From positions 1 to 11,948 of the forward strand of contig JBAXPW010000043.1 of the NCBI GenBank assembly GCA_037132015.1: a stretch of DNA of 11,948 bases, in the 5' to 3' direction. Made by a program: the position numbers and the translations under genes. The number at the start of each line of letters is the position of its first letter. The first letter of the stretch is position 1. Shown one piece after another: positions 1 to 6,474 of the stretch. The stretch is from JBAXPW01 sp037132015. Lineage in GTDB: Bacteria > Patescibacteriota > Microgenomatia > UBA1406 > GWC2-37-13. The notes beneath the pieces were generated by a model. That model worked only from the letters and a program-made list of their open reading frames with translations, was not told the DNA's origin and did no database searches.

Positions 1-29
1 GTTTATTACTTTATTGTATAAAATATGAA

Positions 30-35
30 TATAAT
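30..35 (+). promoter_or_regulatory. Possible -10 box for the 80-718 gene
   Basis: A perfect TATAAT lies at 30-35, 44 bases before the ATG at 80. No convincing -35 box is seen at the right distance (TTACTT at 6-11 is poor). If used, this gene would have an untranslated leader of roughly 35-40 bases, unlike most other genes here. In DNA this AT-rich the match could be chance. Confidence 0.3.
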
Positions 36-79
36 AAGTAAAGGGTGATATATTTATTTGTGAAGAAAGTGAAAACAGT

Positions 80-718
80 ATGAAAAAAATTCCTTTTAAT
101 ATTATTATTGTTGTTGTGATTGCGACTCTTACAGTGTTATTGGGAGTACTCATTTTTATTCTTTCATATCACAAAGAAAGGCCAAAGGTTGAAGTTCAAC
201 ACAAGGTTCAACCGACAATAGCTGAAAAAAGTAAGTCTACAAATGCGTATTCAATAACAGGAATTGAGAAAAAAATGCAAGTTGTTCGTGTAGGTGAAGG
301 ATTTATGCCTCTTCCCGAAGGATGGAATGTAAAAAGATATATCACAAACACAGGAGACTTTATTATACTGAAACCTATTGTCAATGCTCCGGACCAACTC
401 TACCCAAATATACGGGTTTCTCAATCAACTCCAATAGATCAAGATACTATAAACAATCAAATACAATTGTATAAAAGCTTAAAATATTCAACGAGTAGTA
501 TTAAAATTGCAGGTATTGATGCTGATATATATCGAGGGACAAGTCGTTCCCTTATTGCAGGTGCGACGAATAATAATACAATTCAGGAAAGTATAATTTT
601 ATTCAAAAGAAATAATATTTCATATTCTATTAAATATCAGTATGAACGTATAGTATTAGATGGAGCAATAGATACAGATTTAATAAATATAGCTAAAGCC
701 TTTATCTTTACTCAATGA
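80..718 (+). CDS. Membrane-anchored hypothetical protein, possibly PsbP/DcrB-like fold
   Basis: The protein has 212 residues. A short basic start (MKKIPF) is followed by one strongly hydrophobic segment at about residues 7-29, with no lipobox, so it is probably anchored in the membrane with residues 30-212 outside. After a charged linker (30-60), the stretch FMPLPEGW (75-82) followed by alternating beta-type sequence resembles small PsbP/DcrB-like (DUF1795-type) domains, in which a 'lPegW' motif opens the fold. That assignment is a guess from pattern only. There are no cysteines and no catalytic motif. The ATG at 80 is the first in frame before the membrane segment; upstream there is only a weak purine stretch (GAAGAAAG, 62-69). 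The gene ends in TGA inside the end of the opposite-strand gene, an 11-base tail-to-tail overlap. Function unknown. Confidence 0.75.
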   Translation: MKKIPFNIIIVVVIATLTVLLGVLIFILSYHKERPKVEVQHKVQPTIAEKSKSTNAYSITGIEKKMQVVRVGEGFMPLPEGWNVKRYITNTGDFIILKPIVNAPDQLYPNIRVSQSTPIDQDTINNQIQLYKSLKYSTSSIKIAGIDADIYRGTSRSLIAGATNNNTIQESIILFKRNNISYSIKYQYERIVLDGAIDTDLINIAKAFIFTQ

Positions 719-1790
719 TTACTCCGCCCCATTCTACAGCAGTAAACCCCTTTCGTATAGGAGTAGGAGGTAACATAAGTGTGTTCACAGTAAATGGTAT
801 CTGAACAGGTTTGAAATACACAATAAATTCAATAAACGTATCTGGTTGTGGAGAGATGATAAGTTTATCAGTTATTTCTTTATATTCTTTCCCAATGATC
901 GAAACAAAATAATAGGGGATATCACGATTTTGAAGTTTTGGGATCCAATAATCCAAAAATTCTTTTTGTTCATCGGGAAGTAATCCGAGTTGTTTCGTTA
1001 AGTCACTTAATTGAGTAAATAACATTGCACGAGGAATAAATACTCCAGTTGTAGGCTGAGGTGGCTGTTCATCAAGTTTTGTTTCATAAAATAGTTCCCG
1101 ATAGGTTTTACCTTGATATTCTAATTTTCCAGAAGGATATGCTAGGATATTTTTCCATCCATTTTCATAGAGTGGATCACTCGCAAAAATGATTCCTGAT
1201 GTTTGCATCTTTACATCAATATTCATTTCTCTTTCTGGATAAAGATATATGACAGGCTTTCCATAACAAGCTTGAAAACAATCTGGATTATCTTTTTTAC
1301 TGGCAAATTCAGGATTATCAGGGAAAAATACTGTAAATGGGTCAACCATTTTAATACTACTACATGCTAAAACTTCCCTTTCAGTATCAATACAATCACA
1401 ATTAACTTTTGGAGAATCGACAGGGCACGCTTTTCCAGATTGAGATTTTTGTATTGGTGGGTTTACTTCTTCAGTATTTGGAGGTAGAGGTGGGAGATCT
1501 GGTTGAGTAATTGGTTCTTGGTTTTTTGGTTCTGGAATTTTAAGAGGGATAGTAGTTGGTTTAAGAGGTTCTTGTGTTGGTTCTATTGTTGGTAGAGGAG
1601 AAGGGATAGGTGTATTTAAGGCTAAAATTCCTTGTTTTATTGTTGAGAGCATATTATCAGAAAAAGAAGCGTTGCTAGTTAAGCCAAAAGAAGAAAATAT
1701 GACATAGATACTTATTACTATCATGAAGATGAGTATAATAATAAGATATACAACACGACCTAAATATTTTCGTTTCTTTTTTTTAGCCAT
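708..1790 (-). CDS. Membrane-anchored Cys/Pro-rich protein of the 'KPVIYLYP' type
   Basis: The protein has 360 residues from the ATG at 1790. The N-terminus is very basic (MAKKKKRKY), then one membrane segment (about 12-33), so the rest is probably outside the cell. Residues 60-112 form a Pro-rich linker (PIPSPLPTIEPTQEP and similar). Six cysteines follow (122, 131, 133, 143, 171, 175), which could pair as disulfides. GKPVIYLYPE (177-186) opens the globular domain, followed by Y-x-NGW (208-212), 'AYPSGKLEY' (217-225), 'YRELFYE' (230-236) and 'FLDYWIPKL' (278-286). I recognise this motif series as a recurring uncharacterised bacterial domain and know no function for it. A TTG six codons upstream (1808) is a possible alternative start, but the ATG directly precedes the basic anchor and sits 8 bases after a TATTAT box. 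The gene lies 42 bases behind ychF on the same strand. Confidence 0.85.
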   Translation of the reverse strand: MAKKKKRKYLGRVVYLIIILIFMIVISIYVIFSSFGLTSNASFSDNMLSTIKQGILALNTPIPSPLPTIEPTQEPLKPTTIPLKIPEPKNQEPITQPDLPPLPPNTEEVNPPIQKSQSGKACPVDSPKVNCDCIDTEREVLACSSIKMVDPFTVFFPDNPEFASKKDNPDCFQACYGKPVIYLYPEREMNIDVKMQTSGIIFASDPLYENGWKNILAYPSGKLEYQGKTYRELFYETKLDEQPPQPTTGVFIPRAMLFTQLSDLTKQLGLLPDEQKEFLDYWIPKLQNRDIPYYFVSIIGKEYKEITDKLIISPQPDTFIEFIVYFKPVQIPFTVNTLMLPPTPIRKGFTAVEWGGVIIE

Positions 1791-1798
1791 TACTATAG

Positions 1799-1804
1799 AT
1801 AATA
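1799..1804 (-). promoter_or_regulatory. -10 box (TATTAT) just upstream of the KPVIYLYP-type gene
   Basis: On the minus strand TATTAT (1804-1799) is followed by 8 bases and then the ATG at 1790, predicting a leader of about 2 bases. No good -35 box was found 16-18 bases upstream. The gene could also be read through from ychF, which ends only 42 bases upstream. Confidence 0.4.
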
Positions 1805-1832
1805 GCAAAAATATGGTGTAGTTTGTTGATAG

Positions 1833-2927
1833 TTACGCTCCTATCTTAAAGTCTGCGACATCACCATCTTGCATCTCATAGTCACGACCTGCCATTGTGA
1901 CTTTACCTTGTTCTCTCGATTTTACCCAACCACCTGCATCTACAAAAAGTTTATAGGGCACAATATCTGCCTTTATGAATTTTTTTATAAAATCTGTATG
2001 AATTGCACCAGCTGCTTCAGGGGCGAGTTCGCCTTTTTTGATTGTCCATGCCCGCACTTCTATTTCTCCTGCTGTTAAATATGAGATGAGTCCAAGAGTG
2101 GCATATGCAGTTTTTATTAAGCGATTAAGACCTGTTTCTGTGAGATCATATTGTTGCAGATATTCTTTTTGTTCATCTTCAGAAAATGCGACAATTTCGT
2201 TTTCAAGTTTTGCACAGAGATATAATGCTAAGGCATTTCCATCTCCTACAGTTGTCAGAACTTCTCTAATTTTTACTTCTGTTTCTGACTTTGATTGTAA
2301 TTGTTTTTCAGATACATTAAATAAATAGAATTGGGGCTTGAGAGTAAGTAAATGCAGATCTTGAATAAGTGCAATTTCTTCATCAGAAAGTTCAACCTGT
2401 CTAGCGGCTAATCCCTTATCTAGTTCTGTTTTTAATTTTTGTACCACACCATATCGTTGTTCATCATCTTTTGTGAATTTTCCCTTGGGCTCACGTTGTT
2501 TATGAAGAGTCGAGAGATCGGCAAGTATGAGTTCTGCTTTGATTGTCTCGATATCATCTTTTGGATCAACTTTATTTGCGACATGGATGATATCTCCATC
2601 TTCAAAAATGCGGACTACTTGTACTATTGCTGCGACTTCACGAATATGGGAAAGGAATTGATTACCAAGACCTTCTCCTTGTGAAGCTCCACGTACAAGA
2701 CCAGCAATATCATAAAACTCGACGATTGCAGGCACTATTTTTTGTGCATTTACGAGTTTTGAAAGAACCTGTAAACGCTCATCAGGTACTTCAACAACAC
2801 CCACATTTGGTTCGATGGTTGCAAATGGATAATTTGCTGCGAATGCAACTTGTTTTTTCAATAAAGCATTAAATAGTGTAGATTTGCCGACATTTGGCAA
2901 TCCCACAATTCCAATAGATAGTTTCAT
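1833..2927 (-). CDS. ychF: Redox-regulated ATPase/GTPase YchF (Obg family)
   Basis: A 364-residue P-loop NTPase of the universally conserved YchF/Ola1 family, which binds ribosomes and prefers ATP to GTP. The P-loop is GLPNVGKST (9-17). The switch II region is DIAGLVRGASQGEGLGNQF (73-91), a YchF hallmark. 'NKVDPKDDIETIKAELILADL' (118-138) is the standard family segment, and NVSE (204-207) replaces the NKxD base-specificity motif, as expected for a family with relaxed or ATP specificity. A TGS domain closes the protein ('EVRAWTIKKGELAPEAAG', 290-307, and 'YEMQDGDVADFKIGA' at the end). Length and ending match the family. I chose the ATG at 2927 because family members begin with M-K-L-S-I-G-I-V-G; the open frame runs 24 codons further upstream (to 2999) but that part is not family-like. 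A perfect -10 box lies 9 bases before this ATG. Confidence 0.97.
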   Translation of the reverse strand: MKLSIGIVGLPNVGKSTLFNALLKKQVAFAANYPFATIEPNVGVVEVPDERLQVLSKLVNAQKIVPAIVEFYDIAGLVRGASQGEGLGNQFLSHIREVAAIVQVVRIFEDGDIIHVANKVDPKDDIETIKAELILADLSTLHKQREPKGKFTKDDEQRYGVVQKLKTELDKGLAARQVELSDEEIALIQDLHLLTLKPQFYLFNVSEKQLQSKSETEVKIREVLTTVGDGNALALYLCAKLENEIVAFSEDEQKEYLQQYDLTETGLNRLIKTAYATLGLISYLTAGEIEVRAWTIKKGELAPEAAGAIHTDFIKKFIKADIVPYKLFVDAGGWVKSREQGKVTMAGRDYEMQDGDVADFKIGA

Positions 2928-2936
2928 ATAGGTGAT

Positions 2937-2942
2937 ATTATA
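2937..2942 (-). promoter_or_regulatory. -10 box (TATAAT) of ychF
   Basis: A perfect TATAAT on the minus strand (2942-2937) ends 9 bases before the ychF ATG, predicting a leader of about 3 bases. No recognisable -35 box is present at 16-18 bases. The box overlaps TATTAT on the plus strand (2936-2941), so the site could fire in both directions, towards ychF and towards the small ORF at 2954. Confidence 0.5.
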
Positions 2943-2953
2943 GCTTATTTTGT

Positions 2954-3082
2954 ATGAAGTTTGGTGAAACAAAATCAATATTGTATCACTATTTAGCAAA
3001 ACTCATCGACGGAGAGTTTATTACATTTAATCGTGATTATTTCAAAAAAGCAGAAAGGGAAGGGAATATTGTATTATTGTGA
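2954..3082 (+). CDS. Possible 42-residue small protein divergent from ychF
   Basis: An ATG-TGA frame encodes 42 residues beginning MKFGETKSILYHYLAKLI and ending FKKAEREGNIVLL. The composition looks protein-like: mixed charges, regularly spaced hydrophobics, and a Tyr/Phe pattern in the middle. It is not dominated by the Ile/Asn/Lys runs typical of chance frames in AT-rich DNA. It fills most of the otherwise empty 198-base space between ychF and the subtilase gene. Against it, there is no ribosome binding site and no promoter with the spacing seen at the other genes; the nearest -10-like box, TATTAT at 2936-2941, is 12 bases away. I do not recognise a family. It could be a small gene, a gene remnant, or chance. 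Confidence 0.35.
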   Translation: MKFGETKSILYHYLAKLIDGEFITFNRDYFKKAEREGNIVLL

Positions 3083-3104
3083 TTTTTGATAGATGACAAA
3101 TCAC
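3079..3104. repeat. Short inverted repeat between converging gene ends
   Basis: GTGATTT (3079-3085) and AAATCAC (3098-3104) can form a 7-bp stem with a 12-base loop, located between the end of the small ORF (3082) and the end of the subtilase gene (3126). No T-run follows on either strand, so it is at best a weak terminator. In AT-rich DNA it may be chance. Confidence 0.2.
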
Positions 3105-3125
3105 AAGTTGTTCTCGATTAGACAC

Positions 3126-6100
3126 TCATCTAGATGTAACCTGAACAATTTTTGTAGTGGAATTGTTTTTCTTATCAAATGCTTTTGCTTGAATTGCATA
3201 TACGACTCCAGCTCTTGACGGAACTTTCCACGAACATGAATAATTTGCAGTGGTATCATTGCAAAGTAATTTACCCTGAACAAAGAACTGTACATTTTTA
3301 ATTCCCGATGGATCTGATGCATTTGCACTAATTGTGATTGTTGCATTATGACTCACATTCGATCCGTTACTCGGACTCGTGATTGAGACGATGGGACCTG
3401 TTTTATCTGGTGTAGGAGTTGGGAGAATTCTAGGTGTTAGCGATGGTGTAATTGTTGGTGCCAAACTTGGTAGGGGAGTTGGTGTGTTGGTGGCAGTAGG
3501 ACGAGGTGTTGGAGAATTGGTAGGAATAGGTGTTACAGTTGGCACTGGTGTATTAGTTGCGGTTGGAACTGGAATATTCGTTGGAGTTAACGTGATTGTT
3601 GGAATTGTAGTAGGTGTGAGATTTACGATTTGTAGATCAAAAATCTGAGCTTCAAATCGTTTTCCAGATGTATCTGTTGCTGACGCTCTTATCGTATATA
3701 TTCCAGATGTAAATTGAGATGCATCAAGTGTTGCGAGAACCCCACTTGTTACAGGAGTTGTAGATTGACTGATGGTCGTCCAATTGAGAGGATTGCGACT
3801 TAGACCAATCTCTACTATATATGATGTAAAAGTTGGTCCTGAAATGTTGCCGATAATATCAATTTTTCCGTTTAATACTGATCGGCTACGAGGAGAAGTG
3901 ATAAATGGTGCTAAAGGTTTTTGTGATGATTGTGCAATTGCTTGCCCAGCATCAATACGACCAAAACCAAAATCATTATCTTTGCCAACTACTCCTTTAT
4001 CAAGAGATGAATTACGAAGAATTTGACGCACTTCCTCATTTGTTAATGATGAATTATTTGCGAGTAATAATGCAGATACACCTGCGACATGAGGTCCTGC
4101 CATTGAAGTACCACTGAGTCGACAATATATTGATGCAATAGTGGTTGCTCCACAGATAGAGTCGATAGACGATTTCAAAGAAAGCACATCTGTTCCCGGA
4201 GCAGTAACATCGATTTTTTCACCATAGTTACTGCCATATCCACCAGACCAGATAGAACGTGTATCATTTGCATCGATTGCACCTACAGTGATTACAAATT
4301 GAGATGAAGCAGGAGAAAAATCTAATGAATTTACATTATTATTTCCAGCTGATGCGATTATAGTAGCGCCCTTCGTATGGGCGTAAAGCATAGCATCATC
4401 AACTAATGTACTTTGACAATTACAACCCCAGCTGTTATTTATTACTTTGGCACCATTATCTACTGCATATCTGATAGATAAAGCTGCATTGATCATACTA
4501 CCAATTCCTGTAGAATCGATAAATTTTACAGCCATAATTTTTGATTTCCAGTTTACTCCAACGACGCCTGTTCCATTATTGCCAGTTCCTGCGATTGTGC
4601 CAACAGTATGCGTGCCATGTCCATAATCATCCATAGGGTTGTTTGTACCATTGGCAAAGTTCCAACCGTATACATCGTCAATATATCCATTTCCATCATC
4701 ATCAATACCATTTCCAGCAATTTCTTTTGTATTGATCCACATATTGTCTTTTATATCAACATGATTGCGATCTACACCAGTATCAACATCCGCAACTATC
4801 ACAGCATCTGAACCAGTTGTAGTATTCCATGCCTGTTCTACATTTATTTTTTTTATTCCCCATAGATCAGGATATGTTTGTCCCCATGTTCCAGTAGTTG
4901 AGTAATAGGGGTCATTTGGTTTGTTTGAAGGTATGGTTGTAATAATTGGTGTAGGCGTTAATAAAAGAAGTGAAGAAGTTGGTGTAGGTGGAATCATAGA
5001 AGGTGTTATCGAAGGTAGTATTGAAGGAATAGTTGTGGGTGATTGTATTGTTATGGTTACAGTGTTTGATTGACCACTTCTATTGCCAGAAATATCATTT
5101 GCAACGACGTAATAAGAATGGGTTGTGCCAAGTAAAGCAGTTTTATCATTCCAATTGGTTTGTCCCACAACCATACTTACCATTGAATTGTCCTTAAATA
5201 TTAAGTATCCATTTAATCCGACGTTATCAGTTGCAGGTGACCAATTTAAGCTTACAAATGCGCTAGAACCCATGAGGATTGTTGCGACAAGATTGGTTGG
5301 AGTTGTTGGTGGAGTTGTGTCTGGTGGTGTCGTTGGGATCGGGGATGCAGTTGTTGTGAGTGGAGTAGTTACTGAGATTTGGTTTGAAGCAGGTCCAATA
5401 TTTCCTGGTATATCTTGAGCTTTTATGTAATAAGTATATGAGATTCCCGGTAAGACTTTGAGATCTGTCCAAGTCAATACATTTCCTTGAATAATTAGTA
5501 CGCCATTTTTATAAATGTTATATGCGCCCACTCCTGAAGCATCTGTTGACGCATCCCATGCTAAAGTTATCGATGTTGATGTGATTGCTGTGTTACGCAA
5601 ATTACTTGGAGCTGTTGGAGGTGTGGTATCTGGTGGTACTTGGTTAATAGTAGCAAAATATTCAGGTTCAGCAAATTCGATATCAGGATCAAGTTTTAGT
5701 AATTTGATTGCATCAGTAACCATGTTTGCTTTTGCATCTATTGATACTATTTCCTTTGTTCGTTTATTAAACAATCCTTTAACTTTTTCTTCTGGTTTGT
5801 CAAAGGTGATCTTATACCAACCATCAAGTTGAGGTGATACCTTATTTTTTTGAGAACCTTTATCAAATTTACTCAGTTTAGAGATACGATATTTACCATG
5901 TACTTCTTTAATTTTAGTGATATTAGCACCTTCTACTGTCTCATTCTTTATTTTGTTCATTGAAGATGGTTTAATCTTCACCATGATTGAGTTGGAAGAA
6001 AATGTAGCATCTTGTGGAGCAACTATTGGCTTATTGGGAGGAGCTATAGTATCTGCGATAGATTGGTTGAAATTTAAAATAAAAAGATACAATCCAAAAG

Positions 6101-6185
6101 AAGTAATTGTAAAATATACGGCTAAACGAAGACCAAATACAATATTACTATTTGTTTTCAAATATTTGAGAACTTTTTTAATCAT
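3126..6185 (-). CDS. Cell-surface subtilisin-like (S8) serine protease with FN3 and Ig-like domains
   Basis: A 1019-residue protein from the ATG at 6185. Domains in order: basic N-terminus and one hydrophobic segment (about 15-39, signal or anchor); a propeptide-like region (about 62-182) ending in DPDIEFAEPEY, typical of fervidolysin-like prodomains; two fibronectin-III-like domains (about 189-275 and 291-380), each opened by PPDTTPPT; a Pro/Thr/Ser linker (381-422); the S8 catalytic domain (about 428-752); an Ig-like domain (760-856); a long Pro/Thr linker (857-928); and a final Ig-like domain (930-1019). The catalytic residues are all present: Asp468 in DVDTGVD, His523 in GHGTHTVG, the oxyanion Asn615 in SAGN and Ser694 in GTSMAGPH. 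An acidic 'DDDGNGYIDD' stretch (495-504) may bind calcium. Six cysteines could form disulfides. An ATG eight codons earlier (6209) is possible, but a complete promoter points to 6185. Activity is inferred as secreted protein degradation or surface processing. Confidence 0.93.
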   Translation of the reverse strand: MIKKVLKYLKTNSNIVFGLRLAVYFTITSFGLYLFILNFNQSIADTIAPPNKPIVAPQDATFSSNSIMVKIKPSSMNKIKNETVEGANITKIKEVHGKYRISKLSKFDKGSQKNKVSPQLDGWYKITFDKPEEKVKGLFNKRTKEIVSIDAKANMVTDAIKLLKLDPDIEFAEPEYFATINQVPPDTTPPTAPSNLRNTAITSTSITLAWDASTDASGVGAYNIYKNGVLIIQGNVLTWTDLKVLPGISYTYYIKAQDIPGNIGPASNQISVTTPLTTTASPIPTTPPDTTPPTTPTNLVATILMGSSAFVSLNWSPATDNVGLNGYLIFKDNSMVSMVVGQTNWNDKTALLGTTHSYYVVANDISGNRSGQSNTVTITIQSPTTIPSILPSITPSMIPPTPTSSLLLLTPTPIITTIPSNKPNDPYYSTTGTWGQTYPDLWGIKKINVEQAWNTTTGSDAVIVADVDTGVDRNHVDIKDNMWINTKEIAGNGIDDDGNGYIDDVYGWNFANGTNNPMDDYGHGTHTVGTIAGTGNNGTGVVGVNWKSKIMAVKFIDSTGIGSMINAALSIRYAVDNGAKVINNSWGCNCQSTLVDDAMLYAHTKGATIIASAGNNNVNSLDFSPASSQFVITVGAIDANDTRSIWSGGYGSNYGEKIDVTAPGTDVLSLKSSIDSICGATTIASIYCRLSGTSMAGPHVAGVSALLLANNSSLTNEEVRQILRNSSLDKGVVGKDNDFGFGRIDAGQAIAQSSQKPLAPFITSPRSRSVLNGKIDIIGNISGPTFTSYIVEIGLSRNPLNWTTISQSTTPVTSGVLATLDASQFTSGIYTIRASATDTSGKRFEAQIFDLQIVNLTPTTIPTITLTPTNIPVPTATNTPVPTVTPIPTNSPTPRPTATNTPTPLPSLAPTITPSLTPRILPTPTPDKTGPIVSITSPSNGSNVSHNATITISANASDPSGIKNVQFFVQGKLLCNDTTANYSCSWKVPSRAGVVYAIQAKAFDKKNNSTTKIVQVTSR
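3405..3620 (-). repeat. Degenerate Pro/Thr-rich linker repeat in the subtilase gene
   Basis: About 72 codons (residues 857-928) consist almost only of Pro, Thr, Ile, Val and Ala, with recurring units such as TPT, NIPVPTATNTPVP and PTATNTPTPLP. At DNA level this appears as repeated GTTGG/GTAGG-type blocks on the plus strand. It is a flexible wall-spanning linker and may vary in length between strains by slippage. A shorter tract of the same kind lies just before the catalytic domain. Confidence 0.7.
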
Positions 6186-6191
6186 ATATTT

Positions 6192-6220
6192 AATATAGAT
6201 AGTTTTCATCTGATATTCAA
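6192..6220 (-). promoter_or_regulatory. Promoter of the subtilase gene, leaderless geometry
   Basis: On the minus strand, TTGAAT (6220-6215), a 17-base spacer and TATATT (6197-6192) are followed by exactly 6 bases and the ATG at 6185. The transcription start is therefore predicted on the A of that ATG. This favours 6185 over the ATG at 6209, which would lie inside the spacer. The -35 box is part of an 11-mer, CACTCTTGAAT, shared with the promoter at 11166-11198. Confidence 0.65.
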
Positions 6221-6229
6221 GAGTGGTGG

Positions 6230-6288
6230 CTGAGGTATGTTTGTAAGTGATACTGAGGTAAATTGACTGCAGAAATTAATGGTATCAC
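6230..6288. promoter_or_regulatory. Repeated words in the divergent control region
   Basis: The 154-base region between the subtilase ATG and the small peptide ORF contains CTGAGGTA twice in direct orientation (6230-6237 and 6253-6260, 23 bases apart). It also has an inverted pair GTGATAC (6247-6253) and GTATCAC (6282-6288). They lie between the two outward-facing promoters, where regulators could act on both. Each match is short, so this is suggestive only. Confidence 0.25.
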
Positions 6289-6298
6289 AACATAATAT

Positions 6299-6315
6299 TA
6301 CATATTGAATATGTA
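6299..6315. promoter_or_regulatory. 17-bp palindrome over the -35 box (candidate operator)
   Basis: TACATATTGAATATGTA is a perfect 8-bp inverted repeat around a single central G (6307). It covers the whole -35 hexamer TTGAAT (6305-6310) of the peptide/radical SAM promoter. A dimeric repressor bound here would block RNA polymerase. The site is AT-rich, so chance cannot be excluded, but both its symmetry and its position fit an operator. Confidence 0.45.
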
Positions 6316-6333
6316 TAAATAGTTTGATATACT
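6305..6333 (+). promoter_or_regulatory. Promoter of the peptide/radical SAM unit, leaderless geometry
   Basis: TTGAAT (6305-6310), a 17-base spacer and TATACT (6328-6333) are followed by 6 bases (GTGTTC) and the ATG at 6340. The predicted transcription start is the A of that ATG. The same arrangement precedes the subtilase and arginine-enzyme genes. This is the main evidence that the 44-codon ORF is a real gene and the first gene of the transcript. Confidence 0.7.
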
Positions 6334-6339
6334 GTGTTC

Positions 6340-6474
6340 ATGATAAAAACTAAAATTTCTCTAACAAATCTTTGTAATGATTGCCGTGCTTTACCCGGTA
6401 AGCCAGATATTTCATTTTCAAGTAAAGTTGTGGGTTCTTCTGAAAATAAATCAAAGGCGCAAAAAATAAAATAA
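6340..6474 (+). CDS. 44-residue peptide, candidate substrate of the adjacent radical SAM enzyme
   Basis: ATG at 6340 to TAA at 6472-6474. The peptide starts MIKTKISLTNLCNDC and ends in a Lys/Ser-rich, hydrophilic tail (NKSKAQKIK). It has two cysteines (12 and 15, CNDC), a LPGKPD turn (18-23) and a Ser/Val/Gly stretch (25-34). There is no membrane segment or signal peptide. The stop overlaps the radical SAM start (TAATG), so the two are probably translationally coupled, and a strong promoter lies exactly before its ATG. A short peptide immediately ahead of a SPASM-type radical SAM enzyme is the classic arrangement of a RiPP precursor and its maturase. Against this, no repeated core, no Gly-Gly cleavage site and no dedicated exporter is visible. 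Alternatives are a regulatory leader peptide, a coupling ORF, or a small Cys protein. I do not recognise a known precursor family. Confidence 0.6.
   Translation: MIKTKISLTNLCNDCRALPGKPDISFSSKVVGSSENKSKAQKIK

Noticed and set aside
3379..3648. Open frame on the plus strand with Gly/Val-rich repeats (GVGVGRILGV type)
   Set aside because: It is the antisense reading of the Pro/Thr linker codons in the subtilase gene; the repeat character is inherited from the real gene.
5263..5472. Alternative minus-strand frame rich in Ser/Asn/Thr over the FN3 region
   Set aside because: It overlaps the intact subtilase frame, which has clear domain motifs, so it is a shadow frame.
6340..6474. The 44-residue ORF as a broken radical SAM fragment, because SLTNLCNDC resembles the start of a CxxxCxxC motif
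   Set aside because: Only one CxxC pair is present, the rest has no radical SAM similarity, and the ORF has an exact promoter and a TAATG junction, which fit an intact small gene better. It is kept as a minor alternative.
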